Below are positions 9,683 through 20,515 of a DNA stretch of 64,000 bases, piece by piece. The stretch is from NCBI RefSeq assembly GCF_039555335.1, contig NC_092647.1, positions 13,995,594 through 14,059,593 on the forward strand, in the 5' to 3' direction. Position 1 is the first letter of the stretch. The number at the start of each line of letters is the position of its first letter. The position numbers and the translations under genes were made by a program. Source of the stretch: Amphiura filiformis (taxonomy: Eukaryota > Echinodermata > Ophiuroidea > Amphilepidida > Amphiuridae). Under the pieces are notes generated by a model that did not search any database, was not told the origin of the DNA, and saw only the letters and a list, made by a program, of their open reading frames with translations.

Positions 9683-10501
9683 GGGGCCGTCCATAATTTT
9701 CGCCATTTTCACTTACGTACAAAGCGTACGTAACTTTTTACCCCCTCCCTCCCTCGAGTTACGTACAAATAAAATGGCGAAGGATTTCCATGACTACTAA
9801 TAGCAAAATTGAGAGGTTGGCTTGGGGTTGTGGTTAGAGTTTAGGTTAGGGTTATATTACGGTGTTCCAGGAGGACAGTTAGTTCTGGATTAACATGATT
9901 AATATTTTTACAGATAAGTTGAGAAATGCTTAAAAAAACTTCCTTTTTAAACCATATATTCATGAAAACGAAAGCCATCAATAAATTAAAACATAGCTTA
10001 AAATGCAGCCTGAATCTAAACTAAATGACTAATGCACTTTAAAATCTGCTGAACATCCTATACTCTCTTTTCCACTTAGAACTCCCGGGATCAAATCATA
10101 GGTGGAACCAAGGGGACATCCCTTTGACATGTTTGGTGTATGTTCTTGCAATTAAACTATGGGTTCCAAGATAGAAAATACTTTTTTTAAAGTATTTTGG
10201 TATGAAATAAATTGAGCATAATGTAAAATAGGACCATTGCTTCTGCACAGACTCAACATTAAAGCGAAAATCATTTTTTGCATGCATGTTAAAGAAATTG
10301 TTAAAACGAATTGAAAAATTTTAGGTCAATTGGTTATGTAAAATATTGGAAAATACCATAATAATTTTCACATTCATTTTTTTATTGCTCAAACAAATCG
10401 CCATTTTTCTTACGTACACATGCCCAGGATTTTTACCCCCTCCCTCCCTCTTACGTACGCTTTGTACGTAAGTAAAAATAGCGAAAATTATGGACGGCCC
10501 C
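9683..10501. mobile_element. Harbinger-like MITE, 819 bp, with TTA target duplication
   Basis: Terminal inverted repeats start GGGGCCGTCCATAATTTTCG and include ACGTACAAAGCGTACGTAA and CCCCCTCCCTCCCTC. Flanked by TTA at 9680-9682 and 10,502-10,504. The empty site CCATTTAGTTTT is present at about 36,263 and 46,475. A 3-bp TWA duplication with G-rich ends is typical of PIF/Harbinger. Interior non-coding. Confidence 0.85.
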
Positions 10502-10764
10502 TTAGTTTTAAAGATATAACCAGTTAAAAAGTGAAATTTTGGGGTAAAAAATTACAAAAATTCTTAATGCTTTCGTAACCGTTGCCATGGAAAGGAATAG
10601 AACGCGCGGTTATAAATTTGCCATCATGTCAGAAAAGATTCTGCAGACTCTTCTGAACAATTTGATATATGATTTGTCCATTTTATGTTGAAACATCTGT
10701 CCTATGAAACCATTAAATAGAGCGCTTTTTGCTTCATGGCCTCTATACCCTACAGAGGATAGCA

Positions 10765-11215
10765 AATTGGAATAATCAATGCTATCTACAGTAGATATCA
10801 AATGAAACTCATCAATGCTATCTACAGTAGATATCAAATGAAACTCATCAATGCTATCTACAGTATATATCAAATGAAACTCATCAATGCTATCTACAGT
10901 AGATATCAAATGAAACTCATCAATGCTATCTACAGTAGATATCAAATGAAACTCATCAATGCTATCTACAGTAGATATCAAATGAAACTCATCAATGCTA
11001 TCTTCAGTAGATATCAAATTAAAATCATCAATGTTATGATTGTTATCTACAGTAGATATCAAATTAAACTCATAAATGTTATCTACAGTAGATAGCAAAT
11101 TGAACTCATCAATGCTATTTACAGTAGGCCCTAGATAGCAAATTGAATTCATCAATACTTTCTACAGCCAATAGCAAAGTGGAATCATTAAATTATGCTA
11201 TCTACAGTAGAAATT
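10765..11215. repeat. 36-bp minisatellite, about 12 units (block B)
   Basis: The unit contains CATCAATGCTATCTACAGTA and GATATCAAATGAAACT. Each unit holds the palindrome TATCTAC-A-GTAGATA. Because 36 is a multiple of 3, frames stay open on both strands; I do not regard these as genes. Equivalent arrays: 36,495, 46,640 and 57,827. Confidence 0.9.
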
Positions 11216-12589
11216 GTACCTGTACAGGTACTCAGTGTGTACTTGTGCAGGCGGTCATAATAGGAATCTCGTAGTGTATTATAGTTGTACACCAAGGCTC
11301 TAACGATTACCCATTTGTTCAATGCCTTCTTTGGTGACAGCGCCATCATTAAAACCACGAATTACTATTTTACAAGCATCAAAGTGATAAAAGCTTTGTC
11401 GTTCTCTTTTGTATATCGTAAATATAAAACTGTATCATGCAAAGTTCAAATTATTTTAATATAAGCACTGCATGTAACAAAATCAATTTATCCATCGTTT
11501 GATGTATGTTAATTATTTTTTAATCATAATTGTTGTTTTAATGACGGTAGCGATGAATTGTAATTATGAATAAGTTATGGATGAGTGATCACATTCGCTA
11601 GGATAAAATTATGATAAATATTGAATGAAAGAAAGGTTTTGTAATAAGATCATTAAAAACTCTCTCCACATGGCTGTCGTTGACAGACAACAAGTTCTAA
11701 ATTTTCCATAAAAATGTCAGAATTGTGCATTTCAATGACCATTATTTGGAATCAGCATGAGACGTGCATTGGTTCAGTGGTTTTTGAGATAGCTCTTGAT
11801 ATCTTAAAACTTGGACTGCAATATCCTCACTACAATATGTCCCAAAAACAGAAATCCCCCACCCCACATAATCGCAAATTGACACGAAAGCTTCATTCCC
11901 ATTTATTTCATCCAAAACGGTCCTGTCATACACCTTCCCCAATCAAACACATTTCTCTTGCATTTGATCATCTTCTACTCTTCCCTAGAAAAATCATTAA
12001 AATACCAAATCTACACACCATGGAATTTACCATCACGTCCAAGCTCACATTGGGCGCCCCATTCCTTTTTTAAAGGAATTTTTATTATATTGAAGCTATG
12101 GCCAGCACGCAGAACAGTAAACTCGTTTTTTGATGCCTGGGCAGGGTTTGCCTATTCCTGACTTGATCTTCAAGTGCGAGTTTGAAAAAAATAACAATAA
12201 TTAAAAATACAAATATCGTATCAAAGAAGTGATTAGCTTTAATTTTGGTAATTTTCAAAATATTTTAGTTTCACAAGTAAAAAAATACTTAAAACAAAAG
12301 TAGTTTTGAAACTTTCAACAGAAACTAATGGAGGAAAAATTTTCATTCACCATGCAAATATTTTATCTGTTAACGCTCTGCGTGCTAGCCATGCGCTTTA
12401 TCGGAAAAAGTGGAAGTTTTGAAATATTTTCTCAAAATATCAAGAGCTATCTTAAGAACTACTGAACCAATACTAGGCTTGTTTGTACTCATTTTAATGC
12501 ATTTTTCATGCTGATTCCAAATATGGTCATAAAAATTTACATGAAATGAAACATGTCGTCTGCAGTCGACACCCGCGTGAAGAGAGTTC
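11216..12589. other. Duplicated block, non-coding, with a B-specific insertion
   Basis: Homologous to 47,016-48,280 and 58,021-59,190. Copy B alone carries about 260 bases at roughly 11,826-12,088 where C and D read straight from ACTTGGAC to TTTTTATGTTGAAGC. The insert has no recognised ends. No gene seen. Confidence 0.65.
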
Positions 12590-13465
12590 ACGATCTGTTA
12601 CCATCCTCAGGCAGTAGTGACTGGCTGCTTGTCTTCTTCACACCTGCATGGTTTTGGTATTTCTAGAAGATCTTCGTAAATTTTTGGAAGATCTCGTCCC
12701 CCGTCTCTGTTTAATTTGACTTGTTGTTCCTTCTTTATGTTTTCTTCCAAAAATTTACGAAAGTCTTAATGTATAAACAACAGTTGAATTTAAATATTTA
12801 GCTACTATTTGGAGAAAAAATAGGCAATCCAGCACCTTTAATTTCAATATGGGGCAACTCTTTGAAAAAGGAGGAAACAAGTTTATTTTCTTGCATTAAT
12901 AATCATAGTCTTGCCACAAGTCTGGATGACAAAATAGGCATACAATACAACTGAAATTATTTTGAAACAGGTCTGCATTCACTGTATTTCTTATAGGCCC
13001 TAATTTTAGGTAATAGTGCAGCAGAATGGTGACACTATTGTGCACTTGACCAGAAAAGCACATGATTTGGCACAGATGTAGTGATCATGTTGGTATGCTT
13101 ACCAACATTTTGGAGTAAGGACAACCGACGTCAAACTACTCCTCAGGTCATAAGGATTCGGAAAAGGTATAAAATTCAAAGGTCATATATTTTGAGAGAT
13201 GGGAAATCCCCCTGAGAAGAGCTTGTAAAGACATTTTGGGATTTCCCCAAGTCACTGTAAACATAGGGCGGGAAACAAAGTCAGGATTTGTTACGGATTG
13301 GGGATTCCCCTGAGATTGCAAAGTGGATATGACATCATATTGGAATTCCCCAAAGGAAATGGTGTACTTTGAAAGCTTAATGTTTATAATTATTCTTGGG
13401 AATTCCCATATATATATTCCTTTATGTTTGGTCAATAAACAAAATAATGTATACATAACTCTTCA
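12590..13465. other. Duplicated block between minisatellite and TATA segment
   Basis: Single-copy form in B of a stretch whose left part (GTAGTGACTGGCTG to TACAATACAA) is present twice in C and D, on either side of a foldback element. TGTTGGTATGCTTACCAACA (about 13,089-13,108) is a small perfect hairpin seen only in B. No gene seen. Confidence 0.65.
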
Positions 13466-13469
13466 CAGT

Positions 13470-14060
13470 GTTATTGTGTTGTTGTGGGCCAGCTAATGTG
13501 CTAACAGTTCATATGCCTTATATCATGAATATTGTAGTCAATATACTACTATTCAGTTATATCGGAGAAGATCTAGAATACGTCAAAGTGCGTACCTCTT
13601 CCAGGAAAGGACTATATATATATATGCTTCTGTCTACTTACTGAAGTCTGATTTATAAAACAACATATTCTGTCAATGTAAGTGGAAACAGGGGGACAAC
13701 TGTAATGCAGGCCTGTTTTCCATTAGAAATTGTGTGAAAGGTGAAAATAGCACCATTTTTGGAGATGGTCAACTGTGAGAGGACTTTATGCAGAGGGTAT
13801 AAAAATCTTCGGTGGACTTCGCTGAACGTTGATCTTCGCAGGACAAGTGAACATGGTGAATCAGGATATACATCAAGAACATTGAGAACTTTACAAGACT
13901 TTTACAATCAACAACAACAAGAAGACTGCTGGATAAGTAACTTGGCTAAAGAGTGTACTAGTATATGTATGATTTATTTTATGTGTTTATGTTGACTCAC
14001 ACAATTATTGTTAAAACATACTTTTCTTTTGATTAAAAGACTCAGATATTGTTTACTTAA
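13470..14060 (+). promoter_or_regulatory. Conserved TATA-bearing segment (block B)
   Basis: GGGTATAAAAATC near 13,796 is a good TATA box, followed by GC-richer sequence (CTTCGCTGAACG) at start-site distance and, about 230 bases on, ATTAAA near 14,033. Homologous segments lie at 50,215-50,800 and 61,030-61,620. A frame of about 84 residues overlaps it, but the pattern of differences between copies gives no clear coding signal. It may be the promoter of an unknown transcript or part of an old repeat; undecided. Confidence 0.35.
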
Positions 14061-14147
14061 TTAATCAGTGTGTTTTATTTTGCATTCGGAAGCGAATTTG
14101 GGAAAAGGGTGTTTTTGGCCTTGAGGTATTATTAACGACTCCTAACA

Positions 14148-14240
14148 ATGACAGTGTGAAGCCTTTATTACAATACTAACATTTTTAAGGCTTCTCTTTG
14201 GTATGAATTCGTTCACGTGCTTTCAAGTTACCTGACACTG
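14148..14240 (-). pseudogene. Finger remnant cut off from gene B
   Basis: One zinc-finger unit on the minus strand ([22 protein letters not shown]) with stops inside. It is separated from the rest of the array by the retroelement tail at 14,241-14,428 and ends in the target duplication CTGACACTG (14,232-14,240). The same remnant is at 50,890-50,980 and 61,705-61,795. Confidence 0.75.
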
Positions 14241-14428
14241 AGCACCGAAAATGCTCATGATTTACAATGTTTATCTAAATATGTTTTTTATGCAATGAAA
14301 ATTAGAGATTCGATTTAATTAGATTATGTTATTGATGTTTTGTTTGTATTATGTACTAAATATATTGTATTGTGGGCCTGTGGCCTTGAATTACATGATA
14401 ATAATGAACTGAACTGAACTGAACTGAA
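14241..14428 (+). mobile_element. 3' end of a non-LTR retroelement (LINE or SINE) with (TGAAC)n tail
   Basis: Runs from AGCACCGAAAATGCTC to a (TGAAC)4 tail, passing TTGTGGGCCTGTGGCC. Flanked by CTGACACTG on both sides (14,232-14,240 and 14,429-14,437). This 9-bp duplication and short-unit tail fit target-primed insertion of a CR1/L2-like LINE 3' end or a SINE using that tail. It sits inside a zinc-finger unit. Copies in the same place: 50,985-51,172 and 61,798-61,985; a separate tail at 55,150-55,240. Confidence 0.8.
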
Positions 14429-15874
14429 CTGACACTGTGAAGATTTTTATAACTACCTGACTGTGCAAAGCCATACATATGTAAAGCGTCTCTTTTGTTT
14501 CGTTCATGTCTTTTCAAGTTACTTGACTGTGCGAAGCCTTTATTACAGTATTGGCATATGTAAGACTTCTCTTTGGTATGGATTAGTTCATGCGCTTTCA
14601 AGCGACCTAAGTGTTTGTAAACTTTGTTGCAATACTGACATTTGTAAGGCGTCTTTTTGATATGGATTCGTTCATGTCTTTTCATGTTATTGAACTGTAT
14701 GAAGCCTTTGTTACAGTATTGACATATGTAAGGCTTCTCTTTCGTATGAATTCGTTCATGTTTTTTCAAGTTACATGACATTGTGAAGCCTTTGCTGCAG
14801 TATTGGCATATGTAAGGCTTCTCTTCATGCTCTTTTGTCATGTTGGTATGGGTTGCTTCATGCGTTTTCAAGTTACCAGACGTTCTAAAGCCTTTATCAC
14901 AGTATTGACAAATGTAAGGCTTCTCTTTGGTATGTATTAGTTCGTGTGTTTTCAAGTGACTAGACGTTCTGAAGCCTTTATTACAGTACTGACATGTGAA
15001 AGGCTTCTCATTGGTATGGATTGCTTCATGTCTTTTCAAGCTGCCAGACGTGGTGAATCCTTTATTACAATACTGACATTTGTAAGGCTTCTCTTTGGTA
15101 TGGGTTCGTTCATGTGTTTTCAAGTGACTAGAATGTGTGAATCCTTGATTACAGTATTGACATATGTAAGTTTTCTCTTTCGTATGAATTCGTTCATGTA
15201 TTTTCAATTCACAAGACTGTGTGAAGCCTTTATTGCAGTATTGGCATATGTAAGGCGTCACTTTGGTATGGAGTAGTTCGTGTCTTTTCTGGTGACTTGA
15301 CTGTGCGAAGCCTCTGTTGCAGTATTGGCATATGAAAGGCTTCTCTTTGGTATGAGTTCGTTCATGTGTTTTCAAGTGACCAGACTGTGTGAAGCCTTTG
15401 TCGCAGTATTGACATATGTAAGTCTTCTCTTTGGTATGGATTCGTTCATGTGTTTTCAAGTTACCAGACGATGTGAAGCCTTTGTTGCAGTATTGGCATA
15501 TGTAAGGCTTCTCTTTGGTATTATTCCGTTCTTGTACCTGACTCCTGACTGAAAACGTTGTCTCATAATGCTGACCTTGGTAAGATGTCAATTGCGAATC
15601 GTTCTCATTCATTTGCTTGCTTGATGTCCATTGGTCAAGAGATGGTGACGTCAGAAAACCATGTCTTCTACTATCTTGGCTATTATTGGAGGTGTTTTTT
15701 TCTTCTTGATATCGGTATCATCTTCTTCTTATAGTCATACCAGTATACACGAATCCGCAGCTCATGATGACGTAGATGACGCAGATATCGATGTGTATTA
15801 TTAAAAAACCTTCTGCAATATTTACACTCATGCGGTATCAGATACCCCCATACTCGTGGCCTTCTCGGAAACAT
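14356..15874 (-). pseudogene. C2H2 zinc-finger gene, type 2 (locus B), frame broken
   Basis: Nearly identical to intact locus D. The N-terminal part (15,874-15,683) has the atypical finger (C17, C20, H33, H37) and basic stretch. A 2-bp deletion in a T-rich run near 15,695-15,705, compared with D, shifts the frame, which then ends at RRKKHLQ. From 15,612 the second frame encodes the spacer and eleven complete fingers plus a twelfth that lacks its second His. The last 20-odd residues come from the retroelement tail. Finger 4 has Cys at helix position 2 (QSCEL). The ATG at 15,612 could start a finger-only protein, so loss of function is not certain. Confidence 0.8.
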
Positions 15875-15962
15875 TCCTGAAACGAATAATAAACATCAAT
15901 CCATCTATAATTGAGACAAACATTGGCTAATCTTTATTGGGTTACTTTGATTAATTCAACTT

Positions 15963-16313
15963 AAGGGGGTACTACACCCTTGGCCAATTTTTGTGCCTAT
16001 TTTTGCATTTTTCTCAAAAATTATAGCGCATTGGCGACAAGTAAGATACATGTATGTATATTATAGGGCAAGGATACAACTACTGCACTGGAAATTTTAT
16101 TTCAGCACAGACAACAGTTGTGGAGTTACATTCAAAAATGAGGGAACACTAATATTTGGTCAATAAATCAATAACTACTTGCTTTGAGTTGCTGAATTTT
16201 CAGTACAGTAGTTGTAGTCCTTGCTATATACATATCTTACTTGTCACCAATGTGCTATAATTTTGAGAAAATGCAAAATAGGCACACAATTGGCCAGGGT
16301 GTAGTACCCCTTA
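15963..16313. mobile_element. Foldback MITE with AGGGGGTACTACACCC ends
   Basis: About 115-bp inverted repeats (GTACTACACCC, TGGCCAATT, TTATAGCGCATTGGCGACAA, GTAAGATA) around a short centre. Located just upstream of the type-2 acceptor in B, C (52,706-53,057) and D (63,520-63,870). The flanks suggest a TA or TTA duplication. Confidence 0.85.
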
Positions 16314-16383
16314 ATAGACCTTTTCATATATTTCACTATACTTTCCGCAATCCAAAGTGTCTCTTCCTATGGACAAATACAAT

Positions 16384-16455
16384 TAATAGAAATAGTTGTT
16401 GTTGTTGTTGTCTTTTTTTTTATTGTTGTTGTTATTGTTGGGGTTTTTTTTTACT
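16384..16455. repeat. (TTG)n / poly-T microsatellite
   Basis: GTTGTTGTTGTTG followed by a T run and TTGTTGTTGTTATTGTTG. Shared with C (about 53,140-53,205) and D (63,953-64,000), with length differences. Confidence 0.9.
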
Positions 16456-16465
16456 ACAAAGTTAG

Positions 16466-16722
16466 GGAGCGATCGTTATTTACAACAGGGGGAATGGTCA
16501 TTTTGAGGGGAACCGGAAATTTTATGGGGGATCTTGAGGGGGGGAACGCGAAATATTTTGTTGAACCAGGAGGGGGGATTGTTAAGTTTTGAATTGAGAA
16601 ATTTGGGAAACTAAGGGGATTCCGAAAATTTAGAGCGGACGCGAGGGGGAACGAGAATTTTTGTCGATATTTTTCCAAAACGCCCACCCCCCTGCCGCAA
16701 ATAACGATCGGTCCCTTTATTT
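16466..16722. mobile_element. MITE with GATCGTTATTT ends (block B)
   Basis: Left GGGAGCGATCGTTATTTACA and right (inverted) GGGACCGATCGTTATTTGCG, each next to CAGGGGG. Interior G-rich, non-coding. The C copy (53,210-53,425) has lost about 45 internal bases. Confidence 0.8.
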
Positions 16723-16750
16723 CGGAAGTCCTTTAAGCCATTAGGCTCTC

Positions 16751-17090
16751 AGGGAGAGTGCGGTCAAATGGTTAGCGTATACTCGCCGTTGGCATGTTTG
16801 ATACACCAGGTTGATGGTTCAATTCCTGTCCATTACACCACGCTCTCAGGAGGCGCGGCCAAATGGTTAGGGTATTCGCCTTTGGCATGTTTAGTGCACC
16901 AGGTCTCGAGTTCATTTCCCGGCCTTAAAAAAAAGTCTGATTTGTCTTCAGATCCGTATGTCCTGACCCAATGGAATATGTTGCCATTTCAGTGGACAGA
17001 GACCCAATAGGAAATGTGTCTCACAGACAGATTCAAAAAAGTAGGGTGTTAACACCGGACTGTCCCAATAAGCATGTCGTGACCCACATA
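16751..17090 (+). repeat. SINE with two tRNA-like heads in tandem plus one satellite-like unit
   Basis: Two tRNA-like heads follow each other (about 16,753-16,840, B box GGTTCAATTCC; about 16,850-16,925, B box GAGTTCATTTCC). The body includes TGACCCAATGGAATATG and GATTCAAAAAAGTAGGGTG, i.e. one copy of the sequence that forms the 124-bp satellite in blocks A, E and F. Duplicated at 53,455-53,810. Confidence 0.7.
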
Positions 17091-17320
17091 CATTGTCAGT
17101 CCAAATAAGGCCCTTTTCACCTAGATCATGGACCAAAGTGTAAAATATTAAATCCCAATAAGGCCTTTTTTGGAAGCTCAAAGACTTTACAAATACAAGT
17201 ACATTTTCTCTAAAAATTCCGGTATTTTCCGATAATAATGATGCAACCGTCAAAATGATGCAACCGGGATATATTTTCGTTTGCCCCCCACCCCGACCAA
17301 GAAAGCTGGCTACGCCACTG
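17091..17320. repeat. Truncated element ending GCTGGCTACGCCACTG
   Basis: The right end matches the inverted end of hAT-type MITEs such as 26,285-26,450; the left end is missing. Also present in block C ending near 54,035. 17,321-17,867 holds only AT-rich sequence with repeated TCAAATTTAACAC words. Confidence 0.5.
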
Positions 17321-17867
17321 ATTTGGACAGTGTGTTTCCTTACACATACACTCCTATTTCAGATTGGTCAAATTTAACACGGAATTGGTCAAATTTAACA
17401 CAGACAATAAACCCGCGGGGAAACCACAAGTTATTGGTCAAAATGACACAGTTAAATGTGTCAAATGGAATAACATGGAAAATTGTTTTAAAAAATAACA
17501 AAAATTCTGTGTTAAACTTATCAATTTCTATGTTAAAAATGATTCGAATAATAGTCAAATTGATATGACAATTAAAGGGGTCGTTGTTTTGGGTCATAAT
17601 GATTCAATTCTGTGTCAAATATCCGTGCTTAAAAGTATAGTCACATATTTCAGGCTCATTCCGGACATGAAATGACCAAGAAAATGATCCCTATGACACA
17701 ACTATTTGTGAAATATAAATGACACAGAATATTTAACACATATCAAATAAGAGTGTAGGCCTATATACGTTTTTATTCAATTTATATTCAAAATATGATT
17801 TATTCCGTTGTAATAACATGAGATGAGAGATCGATCTCATTAGACTATGCCATAGTCGAATTTTGAT

Positions 17868-18229
17868 AAGGTATAGGACTGTGAACCCAAGGGTCATGGG
17901 TTCGAATCCCAGGTCCGGCTCTTTGTGTCCTTGAGCAAGACACGTCACTCTACTTGCTTTATAGTGCTTCGGAGGGCACTTTAAGCTGTCGGTCCCGTGT
18001 ACATGCATATTTTCTCACGTTAATGTAGTGTGCACGTTAAAGAACGTCACAGGCTATTCGAAAAGAGCAGGGGATCATCCCGGTCATGTTGACTGTACTT
18101 CAAAATACACTCATCTACTCTAGGTTCCAGAGTAAAAAATAAGTACAGCTTGTCTGTACGCAGTGCGATAATACTCATACCCCGACTCATACATATGAGG
18201 GAGGCACTTATAAGGAAGAAGAAGAAGAA
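17868..18229 (+). repeat. tRNA-derived SINE, present in B and absent from C
   Basis: B box GGGTTCGAATCCC (17,899-17,911), then TTGAGCAAGACACGTC, GGTCCCGTGTACATGC, GTGCACGTTAAAGAACGTC and a (GAA)n tail (about 18,215-18,230). In block C the corresponding place (54,570-54,595) reads through without it, though B lacks about 22 bases there, so the insertion came with a small deletion or was preceded by one. Confidence 0.8.
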
Positions 18230-18730
18230 AAGCATTCCTTGAACTCAAAATTATACTGATGTTTATTAAAATTATAGTGTTCAATAGTAAAATGGTCATA
18301 AAGAGTTTATATAATTAGATGATTAATGACAATAAAAGTTATATTGAATGCATCATATATCTTGCAATGGCTCACTACACTGAACAATTCTGATTTTGGA
18401 ATCTACCAGTTCATTGATCGCGAAAGCCTGAGTAAAAAAAATCCAGGAAGCTAACAAACAGAAGGAGTACGACGGTGACTAAAAATATCAGATGTGAAAA
18501 TCTATCAATTGCACACAAATTAATACAAATCAGCGTTTTATGCTAAAATGTAATAGCCAGAGTATGCAAAAAGGGCTTGTGGACTACGGAGAAGTCTACG
18601 ATCTCATGAATCGGAAAGTTTGAATGTCAAGGAACGAACTTCATAAATTTCTGTCATATCATATTTCTGTCCCTGCTGTAGTTAAGTAACATAATTAATA
18701 ATTTTATTATGTTTGAAACTAGTGAGTTAA

Positions 18731-19354
18731 GGGATCTGGAATGAGCGTTTTGAGCGTTTCGACAGTATTTTTGTGGGACATGAGAGCACATCAGACATAT
18801 CGAATTGCATTCTGAATACGAAGAATGTCTTTTGATATCAAATAATGTTTTTAATTTAAATTTTTGAAATTCACGATATAATACATTGATATTTTTCACA
18901 TTTTTGATAACAGTCTTCGAAGTAAATTTTATAAATCTAATGATATATTCTTAAAGTGTATGTAGCTGGGGGGAAAGCCGACGATCAATTGAAAATTATG
19001 ACCATTAATATTGAAGATATGGATTTTCCCCCAAAAGAAAAAATCCATATCTTCAATATAAAAGGTCAACATTTTCAATTGATTGTCGGCTTTTCATCCC
19101 ACCTATGTATACACCTTAAGTATAAATCATCCGATTTATAAAGTTTACTTCGAGTACTGTTAGTCTACTGTTAAATATCAAAAATATCAATTTTTAATCA
19201 TTTGCCATAAAACTTGTATTACATTGCAAATTTCAAAAAATCTAAATTATTTGATATCAGAAGGACATTCTCCGTATTCAGAATGCAATTCGATATGTCT
19301 GATGTGTTCTTATGTCCCACAATAAATACTGTCTAAACTCTCATACCCCATCCC
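18731..19354. mobile_element. Long foldback MITE with TTAA target site
   Basis: TTAA at 18,727-18,730 and 19,355-19,358. Inverted repeats of about 300 bp start GGGATCTGGAATGAG (left) and GGGATGGGGTATGAG (right, inverted) and share GTGGGACAT, CATCAGACATATCGAATTGC and ATTCTGAATACG. No coding frame. Block C lacks it between CTAGCGATTTC and AAGAAGATATTACTC. TTAA plus GGG ends suggest mobilisation by a piggyBac-type transposase. Confidence 0.85.
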
Positions 19355-19378
19355 TTAAAAGAAGAAGATATTACTCAC

Positions 19379-19690
19379 TTGGCTACAGCTTACAATGCAA
19401 TCTACGCTTCTTTATTCTATGCCCAAATCGTTGTTATACCGTACAATTATTTGTTTCAGGTTACGGGATAAATTCCACCTCAGTTCTGTAAGACGGTAAT
19501 GAAGTAAAGAATTATACCAGTGCACTCTTACTACTGCTGCTAAACAGTATTTGGTTGAAAAGACAGTACTGTTCGGTGAATAGTCGATAATACTCTATAA
19601 TACTATACTGTAGTACTAATGATTGTTGTTATGTGGTTATTGCTGCTTCCTACTGCTTCCTTTATCTTCTTCCTTAAATCTTCTTCGATA
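19379..19690 (-). promoter_or_regulatory. Candidate 5' exon with donor (locus B)
   Basis: Diverged copy of the 5064-5345 segment, ending CCAA|GTGAGT (donor 19,378-19,373). It lies about 3.5 kb upstream of the B acceptor. Sequence between donor and CAAAGGTCG repeat differs at many sites and in length from the type-1 copies, yet the donor is kept. Confidence 0.45.
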
Positions 19691-19866
19691 TCAGGTTATG
19701 ACCAAAGGTCGGGTTCAAAGGTCGAATGCTACGCAAATAAATTAACCATTCACGCATACAAAATTACCATTGAATCAGTTACGTAATTGTTTGTTTTACT
19801 TGTTAATGCTACGATATGGGACTCAACGTAAGTTAATGAGATGAGAATGATGACCTCAGAAACACA

Positions 19867-20245
19867 AATAGGGCCTAAGCCCGGAGGGGGTACTCACATG
19901 TAAATGGGGTATGGGTATGTGCGGCGGTCAAGGGTCCCTTTTTCAGGCTCCCCGGCAGTTCCTTAAGACCCACATTTGGATCATGCTCCAGTTCTTTGAG
20001 CCTCAAATTCTGGCAATTGCCCAATTGTAGCTCTTCAGCCAAAATTTGGAAAATTTTGGAATTTTGTAGCTCCAAAGCCTATAATTTGGCCCAATTTTAG
20101 TTAACAAGACCCACCAAAAATGTTGAAATTTCAGTTCATCAAGCCCCTATTTTCCCCCAAATCAGTTCTTAGTTCCCAAAGTTCGGCGCTCCGCGCCAAA
20201 CACCCCTACCAAAATTTCAGTTGAGTGCCCCCCCCCCCGGGGGCC
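19867..20245. mobile_element. MITE-like element with GGGGGTACTCA / GGGCACTCA ends
   Basis: Left GCCCGGAGGGGGTACTCACA and right (inverted) CCCCGGGGGGGGGGGCACTC. The interior repeats TTTGG-rich words. Target duplication not resolved. Confidence 0.55.
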
Positions 20246-20261
20246 TAAGTTATATTTTGGG

Positions 20262-20515
20262 TTTTGCTTTATATTGGTAAAAACGTTTTAATAATATTAA
20301 ATGTCGGGTTTATAAAGGTCATGAAAACGTGTTTGCAAATATTATGTTAAAATATTTGCAATATATGTTATCAAAAATGCTTTTTAATGTAATGAAAACG
20401 TTTTATATAATACCCTTTTTATAACCCGACATTTAAATGTTTTCAGACAATCTTTTATAACCTTTTGCGAATGATGTCCAAAACGTTTTGTGTAAACATC
20501 TTGACAAAACAACCG
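20262..20515. mobile_element. Partial foldback element, CAGCAAACACA family (FB2)
   Basis: Carries AAAACGTTTTAATAA, AATGTCGGGTT, ATAACCCGACATTTAAATGT and AAAACGTTTTGTGT in foldback order, but the CAGCAAACACA ends are eroded. Confidence 0.7.

Noticed and set aside
10610-11155. Frames of 97-181 residues over the 36-bp minisatellite, both strands, also at 46,592-47,011
   Set aside because: The unit length is a multiple of 3; both strands are open and copies differ by drift, with no start context or domain.
13741-13995. 84-residue frame kept in three blocks
   Set aside because: Blocks B, C and D are recent copies, so a shared open frame is weak evidence; it overlaps the TATA segment and matches no domain.
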